Shown here piece by piece: positions 16,825-25,620 of a stretch of 58,968 bases of DNA. Under the pieces are notes generated by a model. The model saw only the letters and a program-made list of their open reading frames with translations. It searched no databases and was not told the DNA's origin. The stretch's first letter is position 1; each line of letters begins with the position of its first letter. The stretch comes from Gluconobacter albidus. GTDB lineage: Bacteria > Pseudomonadota > Alphaproteobacteria > Acetobacterales > Acetobacteraceae. The translations under genes were made by a program, and so were the position numbers. The stretch covers positions 1 to 58,968 of the forward strand of contig NZ_BEWL01000014.1 of the NCBI RefSeq assembly GCF_002723915.1, given 5' to 3'.

Positions 16825-16995
16825 TCAGTGCGGGATGGGGGTGGTCAGGTCTGCGGGCGGTGGCAGATGCTGTGAGTCTTTCGTAAAGCCATAGCCGTCG
16901 GAAGAAAGCCCCTGATGCGTGACCGTATGGGAGCAGCCAGCCAGTGTCAGGCCTGCTCCTGTCAGGCAGGCGCCGAGGAGAAGAATACGGATCAT
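16825..16995 (-). CDS. 56-residue small lipoprotein
   Basis: A minus-strand frame that starts inside the Mrp stop codon region (TGATG overlap) and encodes 56 residues. The start MIRILLLGACLTGAG is a lipoprotein signal with lipobox LAGC and Cys21 as the lipidated residue, followed by a short polar, proline-rich tail (SQHLPPPADLTTPIPH). The coupling to mrp suggests co-expression. No family is recognised. Confidence 0.65.
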   Translation of the reverse strand: MIRILLLGACLTGAGLTLAGCSHTVTHQGLSSDGYGFTKDSQHLPPPADLTTPIPH

Positions 16996-18191
16996 GACGG
17001 CTCTTTCGTGCTGTGTTCGGAAGACAGGGAACGGGCCACAGCCTGCGCAAGCCTTTTATAGGCCTGAGCCGCTTCGCTGTCGGGTGCGGAAAGGATGATC
17101 GGAGTCCCGTCATCGCCACTTGCGCGGATATCGGCGAGCAGCGGGATCTCCGCGAGGAATGGAACGCCCATTTTTTCGGCTTCGGCCTTGGCCCCTCCGT
17201 GCCCGAACAGCTCCGTTCGGTGGTTGCAGTTCGGGCAGCAGAAATAGGACATGTTCTCGACGACGCCGAGGATCGGGGTTTCCATCCGCTCGAACATGGC
17301 CACGCCGCGTCTTGCGTCCAGCAGCGCGATATCCTGCGGCGTGGAGACGATGACCGCGCCGCCAGTGGCAAGCTTGGGGCCGAGTTTCTGGGCCAGCGTC
17401 AGCTGCGCGTCGCCGGTGCCCGGGGGCATGTCGATCACGAGAACGTCGAGTTCGCCCCATTCGACTTCGCCCAGAAACTGCGTCAGCGCGCCCATGACCA
17501 TCGGACCGCGCCAGATCATGGCCTGATTTTCGTCCACCAGATAGCCGATGGACATGCTCTTCAGGCCCCAGGCTTCGATCGGCAGGATCGTTCCGTCCAC
17601 GACGTCCGGACGGGTGTTGCGCCCCAGCATCCGGGGGAGAGAGGGGCCATAGATATCTGCATCCAGAAGTCCGGTCTTCAGGCCCTCGCGTGCAAGACCG
17701 ACCGCAAGGTTGACGGCCGTGGTGGATTTGCCGACGCCTCCTTTGCCCGATGCGACGGCAATAACGGCCTTCACGCCCGGCAGCAGCGTCTCGGGAGCAT
17801 GTCGGCTCGCGGCGTTGCGGCGTTTGTCGCCCAGATTGAAGGGGCGGTGCCCTCCGCCCTGCGCGGGCGCGTTGGCGGCGGCCGGCGTTGCGGGGCGGTG
17901 GGACGTGAAGGACAGGGTGGCGCCCGTGATGCCCGGCAGGCTCGCGATCGCTGCTTCGACACGCGGCCGCAGGGGCTCTACGCGCGATGCGTTGTCCCGT
18001 GACGTCGCCAGAGAAACATGCGCATGGCCGTTCTGAACCGAGACACTCTCAAGGGCTGCGAAAGACAGGACGTTCGAGCCCTGACCGTCCTGCTCGGATT
18101 TCAGGATATCGGTGATGCGGGTTTCGGCGCTGGAGGCGTCCGTCCCGGGGGAAGCGGGCGGCATGTCGTTGGGGGGCGTGGTGTCAGTCAT
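16992..18191 (-). CDS. Mrp/ApbC iron-sulfur carrier ATPase
   Basis: A 399-residue P-loop protein. The N-terminal part (about 22-100) is a MIP18/DUF59-like domain. After an Ala/Gly-rich linker comes the ATPase domain with the deviant Walker A GKGGVGKST (149-157), DADIYGPSLPRMLG, VIDMPPGTGD and the cluster-binding CxxC (Cys319, Cys322) in CCPNCNHRTELFG. It should hold and pass on 4Fe-4S clusters in the cytoplasm. It is divergent from degP and coupled to a small lipoprotein gene. Confidence 0.93.
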   Translation of the reverse strand: MTDTTPPNDMPPASPGTDASSAETRITDILKSEQDGQGSNVLSFAALESVSVQNGHAHVSLATSRDNASRVEPLRPRVEAAIASLPGITGATLSFTSHRPATPAAANAPAQGGGHRPFNLGDKRRNAASRHAPETLLPGVKAVIAVASGKGGVGKSTTAVNLAVGLAREGLKTGLLDADIYGPSLPRMLGRNTRPDVVDGTILPIEAWGLKSMSIGYLVDENQAMIWRGPMVMGALTQFLGEVEWGELDVLVIDMPPGTGDAQLTLAQKLGPKLATGGAVIVSTPQDIALLDARRGVAMFERMETPILGVVENMSYFCCPNCNHRTELFGHGGAKAEAEKMGVPFLAEIPLLADIRASGDDGTPIILSAPDSEAAQAYKRLAQAVARSLSSEHSTKEPS

Positions 18192-18316
18192 GCCGGGCTC
18201 TCATCAGGGGAAATATCATATCGGGAAAGACTTTGACGCTATCATGAATGGGCTGCAAACGCATCCTGAACGGCAGGATGGTGACGAAGGGCCATGTTCT
18301 GCGTTAGCGTGGGGGC

Positions 18317-19879
18317 ATGAAAAACCCGTCTGTCCGTCTTTCTGTTTCTGCTCTGGCGCTGTCCCTTTCCGCAGGCTGGGCGCTGAGCGCGGCTCCGGCG
18401 CTGGCTCAGGATGCTGCGCCGGTTGCAGGCCAGCCGTCTTCCGTACCGACTCCTGCGCCACGTTCGGTGCCGTCGAGCTTTGCGGATCTGGCAAACAGGC
18501 TCCTGCCGTCGGTCGTGAACGTCTCGACATCCGCTGTGCTCAAGCCTGTGAAGACGGATGACAAGGGGCCCGATTCCAGCGATCCGGACGGCCCGCAGGT
18601 GCCCCCGTTCCAGCAGGGCTCACCGCTGGAAAAATTCTTCCATGATTATCTGAAGCATAAGCCCGCCCCGAACCATCCGCCCCGCCGTCAGCAGGCTCTG
18701 GGTTCGGGCTTCATCATTGATGCGTCCGGAATCATTGTGACGAACAACCACGTGATCGAAGGGGCGGATCAGGTCAGCGTCACGCTTCAGGACGGGACCG
18801 AAATGCCGGCGCGGATCGTGGGACGGGACAGTCAGGTCGATCTGGCCGTGCTGGAGGTCAAGCCCAAGCGTCCGCTTCCGACCGTCCCGCTGGGCCGGAG
18901 CGACAAAGCGCGGATTGGGGACTGGGTTCTGGCGATCGGCAACCCGTTCGGGCTGAACGGAACCGTGACGGCAGGCATCATTTCCTCGCGCGGACGAAAC
19001 GTCGAACATGGCCTGTATGACGACTATATCCAGACAGATGCCGCCATCAATCGTGGCAATTCCGGCGGTCCGCTGTTCAACCTGTCCGGTGAAGTCATTG
19101 GCATCAACACGCTGATCTACGGCGGCTCGGGGGGTGATTCCATCGGGATCGGTTTTGCCATTCCGGCTGATGATGCGCGGGGGATCATCGACCAGCTTCG
19201 GCGCACCGGCCATGTCTCGCGCGGCTGGATGGGGCTGAAATTCCAGGATGTGACGAACGACATCGCCGAGACGCTCGATTTCCGCAAGCCGGACGGCTCC
19301 AACGGCAAGGGAACGCTGATTTCTGAAATCGATCCGAAAGGCCCGGCTGCAAAAGCGGGTCTTGAGGTTGGCGACATCATCACCCGCGTCAACGATCAGG
19401 ACGTGACCGGCCAGACCATGCCGCGCATCATTGCCGCCATTCTGCCGGGGACGCAGGCGCAGTTGACGGTCTGGCACAAGGGTGCACTCAAAACGCTGCC
19501 GATCACGCTCGCGCAGTCCCCCACGCCGCCGGATATGCCGCCATCAGACACGCACCAGCCTGAACACCGCCATGCGGCTCTGGGTGAACTGGGGGTAACG
19601 GTCAGTGCGATCGACGCGGACGCACGCACGCAATATGCGCTGTCTGACGACCAGCGCGGCGTTCTCGTCTCGCGGGTCGAGGCAGGCAGCCCCGCCGCCT
19701 CGCGCGGGATTGTGGAAGGCAACGTGATTACGCAGGTCGGGCAGGACCAGATCAACACCCCGGACGATTTCGCCAAGGCCGTGCAGGGTCTGCACGAGCG
19801 CAAGAAGACGGAAGCCCTGCTGCTGGTGCAGGACGACGACGGGCTGCGCTGGGTTCCGGTGCCCTTTCTGGGGAACTGA
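18317..19879 (+). CDS. periplasmic serine protease DegP/HtrA
   Basis: A 520-residue Do-family protease. The signal peptide ends ALAQ (about residue 30). The protease domain has the triad His145 (TNNHVIEG), Asp175 (DSQVDLAV) and Ser249 (NRGNSGGPLFN). Two PDZ domains follow (about 295-395 and 420-510). It degrades or refolds damaged envelope proteins. TGGGGG lies just before the ATG. Length and domain order are those of DegP/DegQ/MucD; these cannot be told apart with certainty here. Confidence 0.93.
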   Translation: MKNPSVRLSVSALALSLSAGWALSAAPALAQDAAPVAGQPSSVPTPAPRSVPSSFADLANRLLPSVVNVSTSAVLKPVKTDDKGPDSSDPDGPQVPPFQQGSPLEKFFHDYLKHKPAPNHPPRRQQALGSGFIIDASGIIVTNNHVIEGADQVSVTLQDGTEMPARIVGRDSQVDLAVLEVKPKRPLPTVPLGRSDKARIGDWVLAIGNPFGLNGTVTAGIISSRGRNVEHGLYDDYIQTDAAINRGNSGGPLFNLSGEVIGINTLIYGGSGGDSIGIGFAIPADDARGIIDQLRRTGHVSRGWMGLKFQDVTNDIAETLDFRKPDGSNGKGTLISEIDPKGPAAKAGLEVGDIITRVNDQDVTGQTMPRIIAAILPGTQAQLTVWHKGALKTLPITLAQSPTPPDMPPSDTHQPEHRHAALGELGVTVSAIDADARTQYALSDDQRGVLVSRVEAGSPAASRGIVEGNVITQVGQDQINTPDDFAKAVQGLHERKKTEALLLVQDDDGLRWVPVPFLGN

Positions 19880-19904
19880 TTTTCACCTGTACTGAAATGT
19901 GAGC

Positions 19905-20972
19905 ATGAATGTTCTGATACGTCTGGGCCGGGCCTGGCTGCCTGCGCCGCCCCGGAACAGCAGCTGGCGCGAAGTCATGCGTCCCGCAATACGCCAGACC
20001 ATCCGGGTTCTGGTGTCGGTGGTCGTGGCGTGGATCGTCGGGTCGCTCATGCATCTGCAGGAAACGATCTGGGCGCTGGTCACGGCCCTGATCGTGACGC
20101 AGTCCAGCATCAGCCAGACCATGGCCACGGCCCGCGACCAGATCAGCGGAACGGTGATCGGGGCGCTGGCGGGTGGGTGTGCGGTCGTGCTGGAAATCAC
20201 GACGGGTCTGCGCTGGGTTCCGTTCTGGATCATGCTAACGCCGCTCGTGTTCCTGACGGCCATTCAGCCGACGCTGCGTTTCGCCTGCATCACGCTGATG
20301 ATCGTGTATCTGTTTCCCAGTCAGGGCAGCCCGTTTCTGCCGCTGGTCACGCGGCTTCTGGCCATTGTCATGGGCGTTGCGGTGTCGATCGTCGTATCGT
20401 TCCTCATTCTGCACAGCAGTGCGCGCAAGCAGGCGTTCCATACGGCCGGGCGTCTGTTACGGCGCATGGACCAGCTTCTCAAAAGCGCGCTCGACCAGAA
20501 TACGGGATGGACGGCAATCGAGCAGCAGAACGATGACTGTGTGGCCCTGTTGATAGAGCTTGAGGACGCCGTCACCGAAGCGCGGCGCGAGCGGCTGAAG
20601 GAACTGGAAAAACGTGATCCGGTTCTGGCAGCGCTGCCACGGCTCATGCGGCGCCTGCTGAATGACACGATGCTGGTCGCGCGGGCCATTGCGACGGGGC
20701 GCGCGGCAGGAAATACCGGCCTGATGCCGTTGTACAAGGGGCTGAGCCATGCGCTCCGGGCGCTGGCACATAGTTGTGAAGAACAGCTGCTCGCGAAGAA
20801 CAGCCGTCATCCGCGACAGGCGCAGGATGAAGAAATTCTTCATCTTCTGCCACGCCTGGAAGAACAGACCCGACCGGAAATGCGCTTTGTGATGGCCCTT
20901 TTCCGGGAAGATCTGGAAAGGGCCGTGGGTGTGGTCATGCGCGAAGATGTGAGTGGCATGAAAGGGCTCTGA
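19905..20972 (+). CDS. FUSC-family membrane transporter
   Basis: A 355-residue protein with about six membrane helices in the first half (VLVSVVVAWIVGSL, EITTGLRWVPFWIMLTPLVFL, LLAIVMGVAVSIVVSFLIL) and a cytoplasmic helical second half rich in charged residues. The pattern ETIWALVTALIVTQSSISQTMATARDQISGTVIGALAG is typical of the fusaric-acid/aromatic-acid exporter fold (FUSC, AaeB-like). The length is that of the short, half-size form. The start may be the GTG at 19899. Substrate unknown. Confidence 0.82.
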   Translation: MNVLIRLGRAWLPAPPRNSSWREVMRPAIRQTIRVLVSVVVAWIVGSLMHLQETIWALVTALIVTQSSISQTMATARDQISGTVIGALAGGCAVVLEITTGLRWVPFWIMLTPLVFLTAIQPTLRFACITLMIVYLFPSQGSPFLPLVTRLLAIVMGVAVSIVVSFLILHSSARKQAFHTAGRLLRRMDQLLKSALDQNTGWTAIEQQNDDCVALLIELEDAVTEARRERLKELEKRDPVLAALPRLMRRLLNDTMLVARAIATGRAAGNTGLMPLYKGLSHALRALAHSCEEQLLAKNSRHPRQAQDEEILHLLPRLEEQTRPEMRFVMALFREDLERAVGVVMREDVSGMKGL

Positions 20973-21119
20973 CGCCTCTTTCCCGGGGTCTTTGCGGCGG
21001 ACGGTTCCGGGGGCTGTTGAAACCGTTATTCGGCTTTTGCGTTGTCCGGGGGCTATGATGGCACATGCCCGGCCTTGTCGGTCCCCGTCAGAGACCGGCC
21101 CGAAACCACGGAGAAGTCC

Positions 21120-22578
21120 ATGATTACGCGCGAAACCCTTAAATCTCTTCCCGCCAGTGTCCAGGCGCCCCCTTACGACATTGATGGCGTGAAACCGGGG
21201 ATCGTGCATTTCGGTGTCGGCAATTTTTTCCGGGCTCATGAAGCGTTCTATGTGGAGCAGATCCTTGAACACGCGCCTGACTGGGCGATCATTGGCGTTG
21301 GTCTGACGGGCAGTGACCGCTCGAAGAAAAAGGCCGAGGAATTCAAAAAACAGGACTGCCTGTATTCCCTGACCGAGACGGCACCTTCCGGCAAAAGCAC
21401 GGTGCGCGTCATGGGGGCGCTGCGCGATTATCTTCTTGCCCCGGCAGATCCTGAAGCCGTGCTGAAGCATCTGGCCGACCCTGCCATCCGCATCGTGTCC
21501 ATGACGATCACGGAAGGTGGCTACAACATCAACGAGACGACCGGCGCGTTTGATCTGGAAAATGCGGCGGTGAAAGCCGATCTGCAGAACCCGGAAAAGC
21601 CGTCCACGGTCTTCGGTTATGTCGTCGAGGCCCTGCGCCGCCGCCGGGATGCCGGACACAAGGCGTTTACGGTCATGTCTTGCGATAACCTGCGCCATAA
21701 CGGCAATGTCGCCCGCAAGGCTTTCCTCGGCTACGCGAAAGTGCGCGATCCGGAACTGGCAAAATGGATCGAGGAGAACGCGACTTTCCCGAACGGAATG
21801 GTTGATCGCATCACCCCGACCGTTTCAACGGCCATTGCGAAGAAGCTGAATACGGCCAGCGGACTGGATGACGACCTGCCGCTGGTGGCTGAAGATTTCC
21901 ATCAGTGGGTTCTGGAAGACCAGTTCGCAGATGGCCGTCCGCCGCTTGAAAAAGCCGGTGTGCAGATGGTCGGGGACGTGACGGACTGGGAGCACGTCAA
22001 AATCCGTATGCTCAATGCCGGGCACGTCACGCTCTGTTTCCCGGGCATTCTGGTCGGCTATGAGAATGTGGATGACGCCATTGAAGACGGCGAACTCCTT
22101 GGTAATCTGAAAAACTACCTCAACAAGGATGTCATTCCGACCCTGAAGGCACCTTCAGGCATGACGCTTGAAGGCTACCGGGATAGCGTCATCAGCCGCT
22201 TTTCCAACAAGGCGATGTCGGACCAGACGCTCCGGATTGCCAGCGATGGCTGTTCCAAGGTTCAGGTGTTCTGGACGGAAACCGTGCGCCGGGCGATCGA
22301 AGGCAAGCGCGATCTGTCGCGCATTGCGTTCGGAATTGCGTCCTATCTCGAAATGCTGCGTGGACGAGACGAGAAGGGCGGGACGTATGAATCGTCCGAG
22401 CCGACTTATGGCGAAGCTGAGTGGGCTCTAGCCAAGGCCCGACGATTTCGAGAGTTCTCTGAAGCTTCCGGCGTTCGACGGATGGCGCGATCTGGACACG
22501 TCTGAACTGGATCAGAAGGTTATCGCGCTGCGGAAGATCATTCGCGAAAAGGGTGTGAAGGCTGCCATTCCGGCCTGA
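21120..22578 (+). pseudogene. mannitol 2-dehydrogenase, frameshifted near 3' end
   Basis: A long-chain polyol dehydrogenase that interconverts mannitol and fructose with NAD(P). The N-terminal Rossmann region (HFGVGNFFRAHEAFYV) and the catalytic motif (KIRMLNAGHVTL, with the general-base Lys) are intact. The frame is broken at the CCC run 22438-22440: read as is, the protein ends at 22505 after 461 residues with a foreign tail (RRFREFSEASG). Dropping one C restores ADDFESSLKLPAFDGWRDL and continues to a TGA at 22578, giving 485 residues, the size I recall for the Gluconobacter enzyme. Either a real recent mutation or a sequence error. A strong terminator follows. ATG 21120 has GGAGAAG upstream. 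Confidence 0.85.
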
Positions 22579-22595
22579 AAACGCTTTTCGGAGTT

Positions 22596-22628
22596 AAAAA
22601 CCCGCGCTCAGTAGGAGCGCGGGTTTTT
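22596..22628. terminator. intrinsic terminator
   Basis: AAAAACCCGCGCTC and GAGCGCGGGTTTTT form a 14-base stem around a 5-base loop, with A and T flanks. It serves the mannitol dehydrogenase gene and, from the other side, the convergent DUF3309 gene. Confidence 0.9.
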
Positions 22629-22634
22629 TTATGC

Positions 22635-22787
22635 TCAGATCTGTCCCAGCAGGACCAGAATCACGACGATGACCACGATCAGGCCAAGTCCGCTGGACGG
22701 GTAGTAGCCCCATTTTGAGCTGTACGGCCATGACGGCAGCGCACCGATCAGCAGGAGGATCAGGATTACAAGAAGGATCAGTCCCAT
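22635..22787 (-). CDS. DUF3309 micro-protein
   Basis: A 50-residue membrane protein: a first hydrophobic helix (LILLVILILLLIGALP), a polar aromatic turn (WPYSSKWGYYPSSG) and a second hydrophobic helix ending LLGQI. This is the DUF3309 pattern found in many proteobacteria; its role is unknown. AGAGAGA lies upstream of the ATG. The stop is 7 bases from the shared terminator. Confidence 0.8.
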   Translation of the reverse strand: MGLILLVILILLLIGALPSWPYSSKWGYYPSSGLGLIVVIVVILVLLGQI

Positions 22788-22861
22788 GGCACATCTCTCT
22801 TGCCGGTTAAGACTGCTTTACGCGCGTTGGTGAACGAAAGTTTCCGCAATATTGCGAAAGA

Positions 22862-23692
22862 TCAAAGCTGTCGGTCGCGCTTGATGCGGTCCCAGGCGGC
22901 GTTGATGCGGGCTACCTTGTCCTGCGCGCGGCGGCGCTCGGCTTCGGACATGGGTTTCTGTGCCAGAACGTCCGGATGATGTTCGCGGATCAGGGTCCGC
23001 CAGCGGACGCGCACTTCGGTATCGGTGGCAGTGCGCGTGATGCCGAGAATGCGATAGGCATCCGGCTCGTTTGAACCGGCAGCGCGGCTGTTCCCGTTTT
23101 CCGCCCGCTCCCACGCCCCCGCGGGGAGGCCGAAGGCCCGGTGTACACGCTGGAGAAAGTCGATTTCCCTGGGATGCAGCTTGCGGTCCGGCCCGGCATC
23201 GGCGCGGGCGATGCGGAACAGGGCCGTCATGAGATTTTCAAGCGGCGCTGTGTTGTCGGCATAGGCCGCGCCCATTTCGCGGGCATACATCTCGAAGTCG
23301 TCCGTCCGGTCGCGTGCGCGGTCGAACAGCATGCCGACTTCCTTGACGTTGTCGGACGGGAACTGGAAGCAGGTCTTGAACGCGTTGATCTCGTGCCGGT
23401 TGACCGGGCCGTCGATCTTGGCAAGTTTCGCACACAGCGCGACAAGTCCGATGGCATAGAGCTGATCCCGCTTGCCCAGCGCCGCCGCGATCTTGGCCGC
23501 TCCGAAGAAGGCCGCGCTGTTGGGGTCGGGACGGCCATTTGCAGGAAAACGCTCGCTCCATCCCCCTGTTGAGGGTTTGAGCAGGGAGCCGCTATCGGCG
23601 GCATGACCCAGTGCTGCGCCCATCAGCGCTCCAAAAGGACCACCAACCGCGAAGCCCGCGACACCACCGAACATTTTGCCCCAGATAGCCAT
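22862..23692 (-). CDS. TerB/DnaJ domain co-chaperone (DjlA-like)
   Basis: A 276-residue protein. A glycine-rich hydrophobic N-terminus (FGGVAGFAVGGPFGALMGAALGHAAD) leads to a TerB-like helical domain (about 65-185) and a C-terminal J domain (about 210-276) with HPD in REHHPDVLAQ. Layout matches DjlA-type co-chaperones, which recruit DnaK, often near the inner membrane. Two J-domain proteins are thus present in this window. Confidence 0.88.
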   Translation of the reverse strand: MAIWGKMFGGVAGFAVGGPFGALMGAALGHAADSGSLLKPSTGGWSERFPANGRPDPNSAAFFGAAKIAAALGKRDQLYAIGLVALCAKLAKIDGPVNRHEINAFKTCFQFPSDNVKEVGMLFDRARDRTDDFEMYAREMGAAYADNTAPLENLMTALFRIARADAGPDRKLHPREIDFLQRVHRAFGLPAGAWERAENGNSRAAGSNEPDAYRILGITRTATDTEVRVRWRTLIREHHPDVLAQKPMSEAERRRAQDKVARINAAWDRIKRDRQL

Positions 23693-23862
23693 GACTTCAG
23701 CCTAGCACGCCCGTTCGTGGCGGCAAATGACAGATCGTACAGCCGGGCTTGCCAGAAGCTGAAAGCTTTGGCGTGAGGCGTGCTATGAAAGCCGGATGAC
23801 GAACCCGGCCGCTCTTCATGCTTTGTGGTATCAGGATTTCAGACTGTTTGACGGATATTTTC

Positions 23863-24180
23863 ATGACTTCTTCGCTGCCCCCTCGTACTGATGATGAGTT
23901 GATGGAGCTTTTGATCCGCCGGCTGCCCGAGAAGTTGCAGACCGTGCTGAACTGGCTGCGGGAGCCCTCGCATAAATGGGTGCGGATTCCGGCGGGCGTA
24001 CTCTTTATGCTGGGCGGCGTCCTGTCGATTCTGCCGGTTCTCGGATTGTGGATGCTGCCGATCGGCGTGATGCTGCTGTCACAGGATATTGCGCTGTTCC
24101 GCCGCTTGCAGGGCCGCGTCCTGCGCTGGATCGAGCGCAGCCATCCGGACTGGCTGGGGCTGCAAGCCGATAAAGCCTAG
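23863..24180 (+). CDS. small membrane protein (PGPGW-like)
   Basis: A 105-residue protein with a polar start, a hydrophobic hairpin (IPAGVLFMLGGVLSILPVLGLWMLPIGVMLLSQDI) and a basic amphipathic end (RRLQGRVLRWIERSHPDW). It resembles the uncharacterised PGPGW-type transmembrane family. ATG 23863 is chosen; the extension from 23818 lacks a ribosome site. Its stop overlaps that of the convergent RHH gene. Confidence 0.7.
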   Translation: MTSSLPPRTDDELMELLIRRLPEKLQTVLNWLREPSHKWVRIPAGVLFMLGGVLSILPVLGLWMLPIGVMLLSQDIALFRRLQGRVLRWIERSHPDWLGLQADKA

Positions 24181-24407
24181 CCGGCGCCGTCGAGGCGCTT
24201 TTGCAGATGCATAAGTGCAGCAACCCGAAGCGCGGAAGCCAGCGGACGTTCGGGCGGTCGCGTTGCATCCAGCGCGGCGACGAGTGAGGCAAAACTCTGC
24301 TGTCGGGTTGTGGCGATCATGTCCAGAACCGTCCAGAATTCTGGCTCGAGCGCCACGGACGTCCGATGTCCGGACAGGGACAGACTGCGTTTGACGAGAT
24401 CGCTCAT
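24177..24407 (-). CDS. ribbon-helix-helix domain protein
   Basis: A 76-residue protein of the RHH_4 type: KRSLSLSGHRTSVALEPEFWTVLDMIA is the beta strand plus first helix, and SFASLVAALDATR the second. These proteins are usually dimeric DNA binders or antitoxin-like, but no toxin gene adjoins it. It starts in the last codons of queG (ATGA overlap), so it is made from the queG transcript. Confidence 0.82.
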   Translation of the reverse strand: MSDLVKRSLSLSGHRTSVALEPEFWTVLDMIATTRQQSFASLVAALDATRPPERPLASALRVAALMHLQKRLDGAG

Positions 24408-25462
24408 GCCGGATGGTCCTCAAGACGGGTGATGGCCCAGTGCGCCGTCTCGGCAACATCCGGGTCCGGGTCTGCCAGCAGGTCCCGCGCCGCGGGGAGG
24501 AGCGACGGATCGGCGGAGTTTCCAATGGCGATCAGCACGTTGCGTACAAATCTGTTGCGCCCGATCCGCTTGATGGGCGAGCCGGAAAAGAATGTCCGGA
24601 AGGTCGCATCATCCAGCCGGACCAGTTCGTCGAGCTTTGGGGCGACAAGTTCAGGACGCGCCTGAAGTTTGATATGCCGCGCGCTCTCGGCAAAGCGGTT
24701 CCACGGACAGACGGACAGGCAGTCGTCGCACCCATAGATGTGGTTGCCGATCTTCGCGCGCAGTGCGTGCGGGATCGGGCCTTTGTGCTCGATCGTCAGA
24801 TACGAGATGCAGCGGCGCGCATCCATCCGGTAGGGCGCCGTAAACGCATCGGTCGGACAGGCGGTCAGGCAGCGCGTGCAGGAGCCGCAGCTTCCACCTT
24901 TGGGTGCGGAGGGCGCGAGTTCCAGCGTGGTGTAGATCTCGCCCAGAAGCAGCCAGGACCCATGCTCCCGCGAAACGAGGCAGGTGTGCTTTCCCGTCCA
25001 GCCGAGTTGCGCCTTCTCCGCCAGTGCGCGCTCTGAAATCGGTGCGGTATCGACGAACACCTTCACCTGCGTCTCCGGACCGCCCAGCTTCACGACATAC
25101 TGCGCCAGATGCTTGAGCATGCCCTTGATGACGTCGTGATAGTCGCGGTTACGGGCATAGACGGAAATATTGCCGCATTCGGGATCGGTCGTCGGGCCTT
25201 GTGCCGGAGCATAGGACAGGCCCAGCGAAATCACGCTCCGCACTTCGGGCCACAGCGCCTGGGGATGGGCGCGTTCTTCGATGCGCGTCTCCATCCACTC
25301 CATCGTGCCATGATGGCCTTGTGCGACGAATTCCCGCAGCCCCTCAGCCACTTCCGGTCCAAGTTCAGCCTTGCAGAACCCGACCGCATCAAACCCGAGA
25401 TGGCGCGCATGGTCCGCAATCCGGGTTTCAAGCCCTGTGTTAGGTGTTGGAAAATCAGGCAT
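24404..25462 (-). CDS. queG: epoxyqueuosine reductase
   Basis: A 352-residue cytoplasmic enzyme that reduces epoxyqueuosine to queuosine in tRNA with a cobalamin and two 4Fe-4S clusters. The cluster motifs are CGSCTRCLTACPTDAF and CDDCLSVCPWN. The N-terminal cobalamin region has the usual SLGLSYAP and NRDYHDVI segments, and a HEAT-like end (AIGNSADPSLLPAARDLL) is present. It is the last step of the pathway whose tgt and queA lie about 6 kb away. Confidence 0.95.
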   Translation of the reverse strand: MPDFPTPNTGLETRIADHARHLGFDAVGFCKAELGPEVAEGLREFVAQGHHGTMEWMETRIEERAHPQALWPEVRSVISLGLSYAPAQGPTTDPECGNISVYARNRDYHDVIKGMLKHLAQYVVKLGGPETQVKVFVDTAPISERALAEKAQLGWTGKHTCLVSREHGSWLLLGEIYTTLELAPSAPKGGSCGSCTRCLTACPTDAFTAPYRMDARRCISYLTIEHKGPIPHALRAKIGNHIYGCDDCLSVCPWNRFAESARHIKLQARPELVAPKLDELVRLDDATFRTFFSGSPIKRIGRNRFVRNVLIAIGNSADPSLLPAARDLLADPDPDVAETAHWAITRLEDHPA

Positions 25463-25620
25463 GAAAAGGGATTGGTCTCACCGGTGAACGGACCTCCATT
25501 ATGTCATCAGGCGCGCAAGCGGACCAGCTTTTCCGATGTTCGGAAGGCCCGTTTCAGACAGGGTTTGTCACGATCTGAAAATGGCTTGCCACGCCGGGGG
25601 CGGGGCGGCATCGTTGGGCC

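Noticed and set aside
24177-24407. Ribbon-helix-helix protein as an antitoxin of a toxin-antitoxin pair
   Set aside because: No toxin-like gene adjoins it; it is coupled to queG.
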